NCBI RefSeq assembly: GCF_024055715.1
Contig: NZ_JAMXMV010000001.1
Location: 124,001 to 188,000 of the forward strand
Origin: Actinoallomurus soli
GTDB taxonomy: Bacteria > Actinomycetota > Actinomycetes > Streptosporangiales > Streptosporangiaceae
Direction: 5' to 3'
Length of the DNA stretch: 64,000 nucleotides
Shown here: piece by piece, positions 37,067-45,519 of the stretch
Numbering within the stretch: position 1 is the first letter of the stretch
Layout of the letters: every line of letters begins with the position of its first letter
The notes under the pieces: generated by a model
Databases searched by the model: none
What the model was told of the DNA's origin: nothing
The model's input: only the letters and a program-made list of their open reading frames with translations
Translations under genes and position numbers: made by a program

Positions 37067-37414
37067 GTGACCGATAAGGATCGGGTGCGCCAGAATGCTG
37101 GATACATTCGAGCAGCTGGCGACGAGATGAATGACATCGCCAACCTGTGGGTTGACGCGGCTTCGAAGCTACGGCTTGACGCCAAGCTTCCTGAAGATGC
37201 GATGGGTACTATAGGGCAAAGGTCTCACTTCGCCGTCAACTACAACATTCAGATCGCCGATGTTGGCGACGAAAAGCTGATTCAATCCTCCACTAGTGTG
37301 TGCGCTGCGAGGGATGCCCTATGGGCTGTGGCAGATACCTATGAGGGCGCAGAGACCAAGGGTAAGGAGGCGGCCCGGGGAACTTATCCTTCTAGGAAGC
37401 CGATGCCAAATTAG
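37067..37414 (+). CDS. EspC-like/WXG-type secretion-associated protein
   Basis: A 115-residue protein resembling the EspC/DUF2580 ESX-secretion-associated group. It has two helices: the first around GYIRAAGDEMNDIANLW, the second around SSTSVCAARDALWAVADTYEGAE. IGQRSHFAVNYN lies between them. YEGAE-x-x-x-K-E near the end resembles the C-terminal Y-x-x-x-D/E targeting motif of type VII substrates (Y at YEGAE), so export is plausible. The start is GTG 37067. Confidence 0.55.
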   Translation: MTDKDRVRQNAGYIRAAGDEMNDIANLWVDAASKLRLDAKLPEDAMGTIGQRSHFAVNYNIQIADVGDEKLIQSSTSVCAARDALWAVADTYEGAETKGKEAARGTYPSRKPMPN

Positions 37415-37442
37415 CCTTTAGCAATCTAGGAAAGGGAGTAGG

Positions 37443-38093
37443 TTGGCTGCAGTTGCTGCGGAGGCCGGCGCGGGCGCTGAAGGTCTTCAGGAGGTTAAGA
37501 AAGAAGTTCTAGATAGCATAAAAAAGGCTGCGGCGCGTGTCGCGCTGGCGGCCGAGGCTGTCCGTGCCAATAGCTATGTCGAAGAAATCCGCCCTAATTT
37601 GAATGCGATAGTTACTGCTGCGAGAGCCTGGGCTGTTGCTGCAAGTGACCTCTCCAACTCGCAGAATAAGTTTGCCCACACTGTTGATCAACTCGGTAAT
37701 TACTGGGCCGGCCCCGCTTACACCAACTTTCGTAGCTATGCTGCGGTCAATGCGGCTACGACGGGGAAGAACTCGGCCACGCTATTTAATGTGGGAATGC
37801 AGCTGATTGGCATCTATAATAACGTAGCGGCTGTTTATAATTCGGCAGTTCAAATGGTATATGACACGTACGCGAAGATCGCCGAAGCCGAGGCAGGCGA
37901 TGGCAAAGATGCAATCAAGGCGGCCATCGTTGCTTATTCATCACATATGTCGGAGCGTCATCAGACGGCAACGAGGTTGGTGCAGGACGGCCAATCTCAG
38001 CTCGCTTCCTTGGTGGCGGTCCTGAGTCAGTTCACTCCACCTGAGGCATTCCCTTCGGGTGTGGGTGATAAGACGAGGTGGACGGCTATTTAG
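37443..38093 (+). CDS. WXG100-like (W-A-G motif) large secretion-associated protein
   Basis: A 216-residue helical protein. The first half has long Ala-rich helices (LDSIKKAAARVALAAEAV), the centre NYWAGPAYTNFRSYAAVN carries a W-A-G turn between helices, and the remainder is helical with VYDTYAKIAEAEAGD. This fits a WXG100-superfamily protein of extended length rather than a toxin; no enzymatic motif is seen. The start is TTG 37443 with GGGAG upstream. Local GC near 37.8 kb is about 38% over 60 bp. Confidence 0.55.
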   Translation: MAAVAAEAGAGAEGLQEVKKEVLDSIKKAAARVALAAEAVRANSYVEEIRPNLNAIVTAARAWAVAASDLSNSQNKFAHTVDQLGNYWAGPAYTNFRSYAAVNAATTGKNSATLFNVGMQLIGIYNNVAAVYNSAVQMVYDTYAKIAEAEAGDGKDAIKAAIVAYSSHMSERHQTATRLVQDGQSQLASLVAVLSQFTPPEAFPSGVGDKTRWTAI

Positions 38094-38119
38094 GATCTTT
38101 CCTTCCAGGAGCGCATACA

Positions 38120-38692
38120 GTGAAGCTTTTCGATCAAATGAGGCAGCCTGTCCTGCTTATTGTTTCTGCTGTCGCTTTGAGCGGTATTTCTGGGTGCTCG
38201 AGTGCGAAACATGATCACACGGCCACCACCTCTAAACGGCCATTGCAAGCTCCGAACTCAGTGAAGCCTATAGCTGATCCGTGTCGTCTATTGAGTCCCC
38301 AGGTTGCCGCGAATGTCGTCGGCGTCTCTAAGGGGGCTACTGTGCGGATAGATTCAACTAGTTCGGATAGTTCATGTGAGTGGACCAACGCGTCGTCGTC
38401 GGATCCGAAATTGGGCAGATTGACAGTGAACGTTCGAAACGAATATGAGACTCCTCTTACGCCTGAGAGTCTTTATTCATCATTTGCGAACACCTCTTGC
38501 AATAAAATCTTTTCTGTCGCAGACGGCAAGGCTTGCTGGCAGTCGGATGGCGCTCTTTTTCAGATCTATTTTGTTCGGGGGAAGGTATTCGGGTGGGTGC
38601 TGTATGACGGATATCGGGCCGTGAGTATGTCCAGTCAGCGTCGTGCTACTACGGCTGAGCTTATAGCGCGCGATGTTCTGAGTAGGATTTAG
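38120..38692 (+). CDS. DUF3558 lipoprotein
   Basis: A 190-residue lipoprotein. After KLFDQMRQPVLLIVSAVALS comes the lipobox G-I-S-G-C. The body has the DUF3558 pattern: DPCRLLSPQVAANVVG, SCEWTNA, and GKACWQ. DUF3558 proteins are common in actinobacteria, often beside WXG or signalling genes, with unknown function. The start is GTG 38120 with CCAGGA upstream; an in-frame ATG at 38138 is possible. It closes the low-GC island. Confidence 0.75.
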   Translation: MKLFDQMRQPVLLIVSAVALSGISGCSSAKHDHTATTSKRPLQAPNSVKPIADPCRLLSPQVAANVVGVSKGATVRIDSTSSDSSCEWTNASSSDPKLGRLTVNVRNEYETPLTPESLYSSFANTSCNKIFSVADGKACWQSDGALFQIYFVRGKVFGWVLYDGYRAVSMSSQRRATTAELIARDVLSRI

Positions 38693-39023
38693 CGTAGTGA
38701 TCCGAGAAATTCCCGAAAGCGCGGCGAGCTCCTCGATGGGCCGGTCGGCGCGGAGGAAGCATGTCCCTCCGCCGATCCCGGAGGGCTTCAACTGGTCCCC
38801 TGCAACCTCATGCATCGCCCGTGACGATCGTTCGGCCTCGGAGGTCGGGGAGAGAGGAGGGGGAGGATCGGCGGGCGGCGTCGCGGAGTATTGGAGCGCG
38901 GGGCTCTCGATCCTGTCGCTAAGCTGATACCGGGCGCCGTGGCCAGGCTCGCAGGTCGGCCGCAGGCGCCGAACCTCATCTACGCGGAGAACCCGCCGAC
39001 CGCCAGCCGGATGGAGATCACTC
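38693..39023. other. Intergenic stretch before glyS
   Basis: No intact gene is seen in these 331 bp. GC content jumps back to the genomic level at about 38.7 kb, marking the right island edge. A minus-strand protein-like frame (…GGGTCFLRADRPIEELAAL…) without a start codon spans about 38.70-38.83 kb. TAAGCT near 38.92 kb could be the glyS -10, leaving a leader of about 100 nt; no riboswitch or T-box is recognised. Confidence 0.45.
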
Positions 39024-40412
39024 ATGGCCCGTCGTTCCGAATTGATGGAGACCATCGTCAACCTCAGCAAGCGCCGAGGCCTGGTCTTCCCATCGAGTGA
39101 GATCTACGGCGGTCTCCGCGCGTCCTGGGACTACGGCCCGCTCGGCGTCGAGCTGAAGAACAACGTCAAGCGCCAGTGGTGGAAGTCCATGGTGCAGGGC
39201 CGCGACGACGTCGTCGGCCTCGACTCCTGTGTGATCCTCGCCCGTGAGGTCTGGGAGGCGAGCGGCCACGTCAAGGAGTTCGTCGACCCGCTGACCGAGT
39301 GCCAGTCCTGCCACAAGCGGTACCGCGCCGACCACCTCATCGAGGCGTACGAGGAGAAGCACGGCAAGGCGCCGGAGCACGGCCTGGCCGACCTCGTCTG
39401 CCCCAACTGCGGCACGCGCGGCGCGTTCACCGAGCCGCGGATGTTCAACGGCCTGCTGAAGACCTACCTCGGCCCGGTCGAGGACGAGTCCGGCCTGGCG
39501 TACCTCCGGCCGGAGACGGCCCAGGGCATCTTCATCAACTACGCGGCCGTCCAGCAGGCCGCCCGGCGCAAGCCGCCGTTCGGCATCGGCCAGATCGGCA
39601 AGTCGTTCCGGAACGAGATCACGCCGGGCAACTTCATCTTCCGTACGCGCGAGTTCGAGCAGATGGAGATGGAGTTCTTCGTCGAGCCCGGCACGGACGA
39701 GGAGTGGCACCAGTACTGGATCGACACCCGTCTCCAGTGGTACGTCGACCTGGGCATCTCCAAGGAGAACCTCCGGCTCTACGAGCACCCGAAGGAGAAG
39801 CTGTCCCACTACTCGAAGCGGACCGTGGACGTCGAGTACCGCTTCAACTTCCAGGGCAGCGAGTGGGGTGAGCTGGAGGGCATCGCGAACCGCACGAACT
39901 TCGACCTGTCCACGCACGCCAAGCACTCCGGTCAGGACCTGTCGTACTACGACCAGGAGAAGGAGCAGCGGTACGTCCCGTTCGTCATCGAGCCGGCGGC
40001 CGGCGTCGACCGGTGCGTGCTGACGTTCATGATGGACGCCTACAGCGAGGACGAGGCGCCGAACGCCAAGGGCAAGATGGAGAAGCGCGTGGTCATGCGC
40101 CTCGACCACCGGCTCGCGCCGGTCAAGGTCGCGGTGCTGCCGCTGTCGCGGAACGCCGACCTGTCGCCGAAGGCCAAGGACCTCGCCGCGCAGCTGCGCC
40201 GCAACTGGAACGTCGAGTTCGACGACGCCGGCGCGATCGGCCGCCGCTACCGCCGCCAGGACGAGATCGGCACCCCGTACTGCGTCACCGTCGACTTCGA
40301 CACGCTCGAGGACAACGCGGTGACCATCCGGGAGCGCGACTCGATGGCCCAGGAGCGCATCGGCCTCGACCAGGTCGAGGCCTTCCTCGCCACCCGCCTC
40401 CTCGGCTGCTGA
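39024..40412 (+). CDS. glyS: Glycyl-tRNA synthetase (alpha2 type)
   Basis: A class II aminoacyl-tRNA synthetase attaching glycine to tRNA-Gly. The 462-residue protein has [22 protein letters not shown] at the N-terminus, a zinc-type CQSCHKRYR with LVCPNCG insertion, motif 2 [26 protein letters not shown], the YRFNFQG and [10 protein letters not shown] segments, and a C-terminal anticodon-binding domain. The alpha2 form is the rule in actinobacteria. The start is ATG 39024. Confidence 0.97.
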   Translation: MARRSELMETIVNLSKRRGLVFPSSEIYGGLRASWDYGPLGVELKNNVKRQWWKSMVQGRDDVVGLDSCVILAREVWEASGHVKEFVDPLTECQSCHKRYRADHLIEAYEEKHGKAPEHGLADLVCPNCGTRGAFTEPRMFNGLLKTYLGPVEDESGLAYLRPETAQGIFINYAAVQQAARRKPPFGIGQIGKSFRNEITPGNFIFRTREFEQMEMEFFVEPGTDEEWHQYWIDTRLQWYVDLGISKENLRLYEHPKEKLSHYSKRTVDVEYRFNFQGSEWGELEGIANRTNFDLSTHAKHSGQDLSYYDQEKEQRYVPFVIEPAAGVDRCVLTFMMDAYSEDEAPNAKGKMEKRVVMRLDHRLAPVKVAVLPLSRNADLSPKAKDLAAQLRRNWNVEFDDAGAIGRRYRRQDEIGTPYCVTVDFDTLEDNAVTIRERDSMAQERIGLDQVEAFLATRLLGC

Positions 40413-40434
40413 CGAGCGAGACCGGCGATCTTCA

Positions 40435-40478
40435 CGCTACGCCGGTGACCGTCCCCCGGGGCGGTCACCGGCGTAGCG
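40435..40478. terminator. 17-bp stem terminator after glyS
   Basis: CGCTACGCCGGTGACCG and its perfect complement flank a 10-nt loop, 22 bp past the glyS stop and about 20 bp past the end of the convergent MHS gene. It can terminate both directions. Confidence 0.85.
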
Positions 40479-40497
40479 CGTTCTTACCGGAGCGGCG

Positions 40498-41841
40498 TCA
40501 CGCCGAGACGGGTTCGGTGCCCGAGGGCTCCTCGCGTACGGTGTCGCGGCCGAGGGGCAGGTGGCGGGTCTCGCGGAAGGCCAGCAGCACGACCAGCGTG
40601 GAGACCACGGCGATGGACATCAGGTACACGCCCGGGGCGAGGGAACTGCCCGTGGCCGAGACCAGCCCGGTGGCCACGAACGGCGCCGTGCCGCCGCACA
40701 GCACGTACGCCGCGGTGTAGCCGATCGCCGATCCGCTGGCCCGTAGCCGGGCGGGGAACATCTCCACCAGCGCCGGGACGTTCGAGCTGCCGATCACCGC
40801 GACCAGTACGGCCAGCAGGGACGTGCCGACGACCGCCCCCGCGAAACCGGTCTTCATCAGCCAGAACGCCGGAAGCGGCGCGACCACGAACCCGGCGCAG
40901 GCGACGAGGAGCAGCGGCTTGCGGCCGTACCGGTCACTGGCCGAGGCCGCGAACGGGCAGGCGACGCTGTAGGCCAGCATCGACACGACGTTCGTCAGCT
41001 GAGCCTGGCTCTTGGAGTAGCCGAGCTCCTCCGACATGTACGCGATCATGTAGCTGCTCATCAGGTAGTACCCGATCGCGTTCGTGATGCTGTACCCGAA
41101 CAGGGTGGCGATCTGCCGGCCGCACTTCCGTACGGCGTCGCGCAGCGGGGTCTGCGCGATGTCGTCCTTGCTTTCCAGCGCCCGGAACACCGGCGTGTCC
41201 TCGACGCGGGACCGCAGGTACAGGCCGATCAGGCCGAGCGGCGCCGCCAGGAGGAAGGGGATCCGCCAGCCCCAGCTCTGTAGCGCGGGCGTGCTGAGCG
41301 TGGAAGTGAGCAGGAAACCGAGACCGGAGCCCGCCACGCTGGCCAGCCCGACGGTGACCGGTACGGCCGACGCGAACCGGGCGCGCCGGCCCTCGGGCGC
41401 GTATTCCATGATGAACGCCGACGCGCCGGTGTACTCGCCGCCGGTGGAGAAGCCCTGCACGCAGCGGAGCAGGAACAGCAGGACGGGCGCCGCGACGCCG
41501 ATCACCGCGTACGTCGGCAGCAGCCCCACGAGGAACGTGGCGCCGCTCATCGCCAGGACCGTCAGCGCCAGCATCCGGTTGCGGCCGATCCGGTCGCCGT
41601 ACCGGCCGAAGAACGCGGCGCCCAGCGGACGGGCGACGAATCCGCCCGCGAAGATCGCCCACGTGGCCAGCAGCGCCGCGGTCCGGTCGTACGTGGGGAA
41701 GAACCGTCCGGCGATCGTCGCGGACATCACGGCGTAGGCGGCGGAGTCGAACCACTCGACGAAGTTGCCGATCGCGGAGGACAGGATGACCGTACGGCGG
41801 ACCGTGCGCGGGTCCGCCGGGGGAGCGGGGGTCGCGGTCAT
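40498..41841 (-). CDS. MHS-family MFS permease (ProP/ShiA-like)
   Basis: A 447-residue metabolite:H+ symporter. MHS features are SSAIGNFVEWFDSAAYAVMSA, GRYGDRIGRNRMLALTV, LRCVQGFSTGGEYTGAS and WRIPFLLAAPLGLIGLYLRSRVEDT. About 12 transmembrane helices are expected. I choose ATG 41841 with AGGAGA upstream; ATG 41856, overlapping the ligase stop (ATGA), is possible. It lies after an acyl-CoA ligase, so it probably imports the organic acid that the ligase activates. Confidence 0.9.
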   Translation of the reverse strand: MTATPAPPADPRTVRRTVILSSAIGNFVEWFDSAAYAVMSATIAGRFFPTYDRTAALLATWAIFAGGFVARPLGAAFFGRYGDRIGRNRMLALTVLAMSGATFLVGLLPTYAVIGVAAPVLLFLLRCVQGFSTGGEYTGASAFIMEYAPEGRRARFASAVPVTVGLASVAGSGLGFLLTSTLSTPALQSWGWRIPFLLAAPLGLIGLYLRSRVEDTPVFRALESKDDIAQTPLRDAVRKCGRQIATLFGYSITNAIGYYLMSSYMIAYMSEELGYSKSQAQLTNVVSMLAYSVACPFAASASDRYGRKPLLLVACAGFVVAPLPAFWLMKTGFAGAVVGTSLLAVLVAVIGSSNVPALVEMFPARLRASGSAIGYTAAYVLCGGTAPFVATGLVSATGSSLAPGVYLMSIAVVSTLVVLLAFRETRHLPLGRDTVREEPSGTEPVSA

Positions 41842-41852
41842 GGGCTTTCTCC

Positions 41853-43418
41853 TCATCCGATGCCGGGGCGGGGGTCGGCGTCGCGCTGACGCAGTTCGGC
41901 GCGACGGATCTTCCCGGTCGCCGAGCGGGGCAGGTCGGCGACGAACTCCACGAGCCGCGGGTAGGCGAACCGCGAGTGCGTGGCCTTGGCGTATTCACTG
42001 ATCTGCCGGGCGAGTCCCTCGCTCGGCCGGTGGCCCGGCGCGAGTTGCACCCAGGCCTTGACGACCTGGCCGCGCACCGGATCGGGTACGCCGACGACGC
42101 CGACGTCCTGTACGGCGGGGTGGGCGCGCAGCGCCTCTTCGACCTCGTACGGCCCGACCCGGTAACCCGAGGTCTTGATCACGTCGTCGGTGCGGCCGAG
42201 GAACCAGTAGTAGCCGTCGTCGTCGACGACCGCCTGGTCCTTGGTGTGGAACCACTCACCGCCGAAGACCTCGGCGGACGCCTCCGGCCGGTTCCAGTAT
42301 CCCAGGGGGAACTGTGGGTTGCTGCGGGCCCGCAGGCAGATCTCCCCGGCCTCCCCGGTGGGCACCGGTTGTTCGTCCTCGTCCAGCAGCGCGACCTCCC
42401 AGCCGGGCAGCGGACGGCCCATCGACCCTTCCTTGACCGGAACGCCGGGGAAGTTGCCGATGAGCGGGTACGACTCGGTCGATCCGTAGTAGTCCAGCGG
42501 AGTGACGCCGAACTGATCCCGGAACCAGGAGATCAGATCGACGGTGAGCGGCTCGTTCGAACAGCAGACCACCCGCAGCGACTGCGGGTGACGCCGCCCG
42601 GCGTCGGGCACGTCGGCCCGCATCTTGCGCAGGAACGTCGGGTTGACCAGCGCGGTGGTGACCTTGTTCCGGGACATGGCGGCCAGCAGGCCGGCCGGAT
42701 CGAAGCCCCCGGCCGGCCGGTAGACCAGGTGGATCGCGCCCGCCCGCAGCGGGCCCATCAGCTTGGCCATCGACCAGGCCCAGTCGCCGGCGCCGTAGAA
42801 GACGTCGCCGGGCCGCAGGTCGTGGCAGTAGCGGAACTCGTTGTGGCCGAGCAGCGTGCGATGCGCGTGCACGATCCCCTTGGCCGACCCGGTGGTGCCG
42901 GACGTGTAGAAGATCAACGCCGGGTCGTCGGCGGCGGTGTCGGCGTCGTCGAAGGCCGGGGCCAGCGCCTCGATCGCCGGGTCGTCCACGTCGACCACCA
43001 CGCCGCCGAAGTCGCCGGCGCGGTGCGCCGCGTCCGACTCGGTGATCAGTACGCCGGTGCCCGAGTCGGCGAGCCGGTAGCGGATCGGCTCGTCGGCCCA
43101 CAGCAGCGACATCGTCACCAGGACGGCCCCGGTCCGCAGCACGCCGAGGTAGGTCGCCGGCGTGTCCGGCCGTTGCGGCAGCATGACGGCGACGCGGTCG
43201 CCGGGCCGTACGCCCAGGGCCCGCAGATGGGCGGCGACCCGCCGCGACCGGTCCTGAACCTCACCCCAGGTGATCTCCTGGCGCGCCCCCGCGTGGTCCT
43301 CATAGATCAGCGCGACGTTGCCGCGGTCGTGCCGGTCGGCGACGTCGACGGCCATGTTGTACCGTTCGGGCACCTCCCAGCGGTGCCCGTCCCGCATGCG
43401 GGTGTAGGTGTCGTTCAT
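41853..43418 (-). CDS. AMP-dependent acyl-CoA synthetase
   Basis: A 521-residue ANL-superfamily ligase that adenylates a carboxylic acid and makes its CoA ester. Core motifs are IFYTSGTTGSAKGIVHAHR (P-loop), DYYGSTESYPL (A5), YYWFLGRTDDVIKTSGYRVGPYEVEEAL (hinge and A8) and PRSATGKIRRAELR (A10, catalytic Lys). It is closest in pattern to medium-chain or acetyl/benzoate-type ligases; the substrate is not deducible. It lies 28 bp after the enoyl-CoA hydratase gene in one operon. Confidence 0.92.
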   Translation of the reverse strand: MNDTYTRMRDGHRWEVPERYNMAVDVADRHDRGNVALIYEDHAGARQEITWGEVQDRSRRVAAHLRALGVRPGDRVAVMLPQRPDTPATYLGVLRTGAVLVTMSLLWADEPIRYRLADSGTGVLITESDAAHRAGDFGGVVVDVDDPAIEALAPAFDDADTAADDPALIFYTSGTTGSAKGIVHAHRTLLGHNEFRYCHDLRPGDVFYGAGDWAWSMAKLMGPLRAGAIHLVYRPAGGFDPAGLLAAMSRNKVTTALVNPTFLRKMRADVPDAGRRHPQSLRVVCCSNEPLTVDLISWFRDQFGVTPLDYYGSTESYPLIGNFPGVPVKEGSMGRPLPGWEVALLDEDEQPVPTGEAGEICLRARSNPQFPLGYWNRPEASAEVFGGEWFHTKDQAVVDDDGYYWFLGRTDDVIKTSGYRVGPYEVEEALRAHPAVQDVGVVGVPDPVRGQVVKAWVQLAPGHRPSEGLARQISEYAKATHSRFAYPRLVEFVADLPRSATGKIRRAELRQRDADPRPGIG

Positions 43419-43446
43419 CGGTGACGCTCCAGAAGATCGGTGACGG

Positions 43447-44226
43447 TCAGCGGCGGCGGCCGGCGAGGAACCGGGCCATCTCCCGCTGGGGCTCGCCGGT
43501 GGCGTACGCCGCGGCGTGCACCTTCTTGGCGGCCCGTACGGCGGCGGTGAGCGCGTCGTCGTCGAGTTCGCGCAGCCGTCCCTTGGTCAGGGCGAGCGCG
43601 CCGGGCGGGAGTTCGGCCAGTTCGCGGGCCTGCTCGACGGCGGAGGCCAGGACCTGGTCGGCGGCCACGAGCCTGGTCAGCAGGCCGAGCCGCGCGGCCT
43701 CCTCGCCGTCGAGGAGCCGGCCGGTGAGCGCCAGCTCCGTCGTCTTGGCCCGCCCGAGGACGTCCCACATCGCCCAGATGCCGGTGATGCTCGGAATCCC
43801 GGACAGCACCTCCGGCTGCCCCATCCGCACCTCCCGGTGCCCGACCCGCAGGTCGGCCAGCAGTGCGAACTGGAATCCCGAGCCGGCGGCCACCCCGTTC
43901 ACGGCCGCGATGGTCGGCTTGTCGATGTCGCGGACCGCCCGGTACAGCCGGTCGAACCCGTCGATCCAGGCGTCGGAGGCCGCGTGGTCGTCCGGGTCGA
44001 TCGCCGCGGTCTCCTGCAGGTCCTGGCCCGCGCAGAAGGCGCGGCCCGCGCCGGTGAGCACGACGGCGCGTACGTCCGGGTCCACGGCGGCCGCGCCGAG
44101 CAGCTCGATGAGCAGGTCTCGCATCGCCGCGGTCCAGGCGTTCAGCTTCTCCGGCCGGTTCAACGTGATGATTGCGACGGGGCCGTCACGGTCCAGCAGG
44201 ACGGTCTTGGCCGGATCGTCGTTCAT
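43447..44226 (-). CDS. Enoyl-CoA hydratase/isomerase family protein
   Basis: A 259-residue crotonase-fold protein with RAVVLTGAGRAFCAGQDLQE (first oxyanion loop), PTIAAVNGVAAGSGFQFALLAD, and a middle SGIPSITGIWAMWDVLGRAKTTELALTG segment. It could hydrate or otherwise process the CoA ester made by the neighbouring ligase. The start is ATG 44226 with GGGAGG upstream. It is the first gene of the operon and divergent from the LysR gene. Confidence 0.9.
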   Translation of the reverse strand: MNDDPAKTVLLDRDGPVAIITLNRPEKLNAWTAAMRDLLIELLGAAAVDPDVRAVVLTGAGRAFCAGQDLQETAAIDPDDHAASDAWIDGFDRLYRAVRDIDKPTIAAVNGVAAGSGFQFALLADLRVGHREVRMGQPEVLSGIPSITGIWAMWDVLGRAKTTELALTGRLLDGEEAARLGLLTRLVAADQVLASAVEQARELAELPPGALALTKGRLRELDDDALTAAVRAAKKVHAAAYATGEPQREMARFLAGRRR

Positions 44227-44318
44227 GGGGGTTCCTCCCGGCGTCGTCGTGGAAGACATTTGCCGGGATACAAACAGGGGAGGTGCCGAAGAGGCCAACA
44301 TCAATAACGACCGGCCGT

Positions 44319-44335
44319 CATATCGGAACGATATG
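44319..44335. promoter_or_regulatory. LysR operator palindrome between ECH and LysR
   Basis: CATATCG-GAA-CGATATG is a perfect 7-bp inverted repeat ending 8 bp before the LysR GTG. It contains the A-T-A-T-x-A-T-A-T type core expected of an LTTR site and is the best candidate operator for the divergent catabolic operon. Confidence 0.6.
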
Positions 44336-44343
44336 GTTCATCA

Positions 44344-45237
44344 GTGGAGCTGCGGCACCTGCGCTACTTCGTCGTCCTGGCCGAGGAACTCCACTTCGGC
44401 CGCGCCGCCGAACGCCTGCACATGGCCCAGCCCCCGCTCTCCCAGCGGATCCGCGATCTCGAACGCGAACTCGGCGTCACGCTCTTCGACCGGACCCGGC
44501 AGCGGGTCCGGCTCACCGAGGCCGGCGCGCTCCTGCTCGAACACGCCCGCCCGATCCTGGAGGGCACCGAGGCGGCCCGTGAGGCGATGCGGCGTATCCG
44601 TCCGGGCGCCGCCGGGGTGCTCCGCGCCGGAGTGCCGCCCGACACGGTGCCGCTGACGCTGCGGATTCTGGTCACGACGTTCGCCGAGCGCGTCCCGGAC
44701 GTCCTGCTCGAACTGCATGAGCTGACCACCGAGACGCAGCTCGCCAAGCTGCGCGAGGGCGAGTTGGAGGTGGGCCTGGTACGCCACCCGTGCGACACGG
44801 TGGGCCTGATCTCGGGCCCGGTCGTGCACCGGAGACTGGGCGTGATCCTCCCGGAACGGCACCACGCGGCCGAGCAGGAGATCGTACGGCTCCGCGTCCT
44901 CAGCGGTTCGCCATTGGTCATCTTCCCTCGGGAGATGGCCCCCAGGCTGTACGACCACATGCTGGCGACCTGCCGCGACAACGGGTTCCTCCCGGGTGCG
45001 ATCCGGCACGCCCGCAACCCGCAGTTCGTGCACGGCCTGGTCCTGGCCGGCCTGGGGGTCCACCTGAACGAGCCGCCCGCGGGCGGCCTGCCCCCGGGCC
45101 TGGTCTGGCGGCCGATCGACGAGCCGCGGCTGACCTGGTCCACCTCGGTCGTCTGGCGCCCGGCGCACTCCGACGACGCGACCACCGCCTTCGCCCATGC
45201 CGCCCTGGAGGGCCTCCGCGCAGCCGACCACACCTGA
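44344..45237 (+). CDS. LysR-family regulator of the catabolic operon
   Basis: A 297-residue LTTR with ELRHLRYFVVLAEELHFGRAAERLHMAQPPLSQRIRDLERELG, the signature of the CbnR/CatR/BenM-like group controlling aromatic or organic-acid catabolism. The rest is the effector-binding domain. The start is GTG 44344. It is divergent from the hydratase-ligase-permease operon and most likely its inducer-responsive activator. Confidence 0.9.
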   Translation: MELRHLRYFVVLAEELHFGRAAERLHMAQPPLSQRIRDLERELGVTLFDRTRQRVRLTEAGALLLEHARPILEGTEAAREAMRRIRPGAAGVLRAGVPPDTVPLTLRILVTTFAERVPDVLLELHELTTETQLAKLREGELEVGLVRHPCDTVGLISGPVVHRRLGVILPERHHAAEQEIVRLRVLSGSPLVIFPREMAPRLYDHMLATCRDNGFLPGAIRHARNPQFVHGLVLAGLGVHLNEPPAGGLPPGLVWRPIDEPRLTWSTSVVWRPAHSDDATTAFAHAALEGLRAADHT

Positions 45238-45252
45238 CCCCGTTCATGCGAA

Positions 45253-45282
45253 GAGCCCCTGTCCGGTAGGGGACAGGGGCTC
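45253..45282. terminator. Bidirectional terminator
   Basis: GAGCCCCTGTCC and GGACAGGGGCTC form a 12-bp perfect stem with a 6-nt loop, between the LysR (+) and DUF397 (-) gene ends. Confidence 0.8.
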
Positions 45283-45299
45283 AACGGGTCAGCGTGGGG

Positions 45300-45407
45300 T
45301 CACCTCGGCTCAGGGTCCAGGCGACCGACGAAGGTCGGAGCGGCGACCTCGACGCAGTCACCGCCCGTGTCGCCGCTCCGGCTGCTCTTCCGCCAGGCGT
45401 CATCCGG
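45300..45407 (-). pseudogene. Truncated DUF397 domain, no start codon
   Basis: This frame reads DAWRKSSRSGDTGG, then CVEVAAPTFVGRLDPEPR and a stop, and is clearly a DUF397 N-terminal half. It has no ATG/GTG/TTG in frame and overlaps the end of the upstream DUF397 gene by 8 bp in a shifted frame. The usual R-D-S-K-x-P half is missing. It is either a decayed tandem copy or the second half of a frameshifted two-domain gene. Confidence 0.6.
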
Positions 45408-45519
45408 CCCGGCGGTCGCCCGGCGCGGACAGCACGGCGATTTCGACGCACTGACCGCCGCTTCCGCCGCTGCGGCTGCTCTTGCGCCACTGCGCCGCCG
45501 CCAAGTCGGGGGTGTTCAT
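45400..45519 (-). CDS. DUF397 protein, short form
   Basis: A 39-residue frame, MNTPDLAAAQWRKSSRSG onwards, matches the start of DUF397 proteins, which are normally about 60-70 residues. It lacks the C-terminal R-D-S-K half. Its ATG overlaps the stop of the XRE regulator (ATGA), the standard arrangement. DUF397 proteins paired with DUF5753 regulators control development and antibiotic genes in Streptomyces; some pairs are toxin-antitoxin-like. The truncation makes function doubtful. Confidence 0.55.
   Translation of the reverse strand: MNTPDLAAAQWRKSSRSGGSGGQCVEIAVLSAPGDRRAG

Noticed and set aside
38694-38830. Minus-strand frame with CFLRADRPIEELAAL at the right island edge
   Set aside because: Protein-like but unrecognised and without a start; not enough to call a pseudogene.
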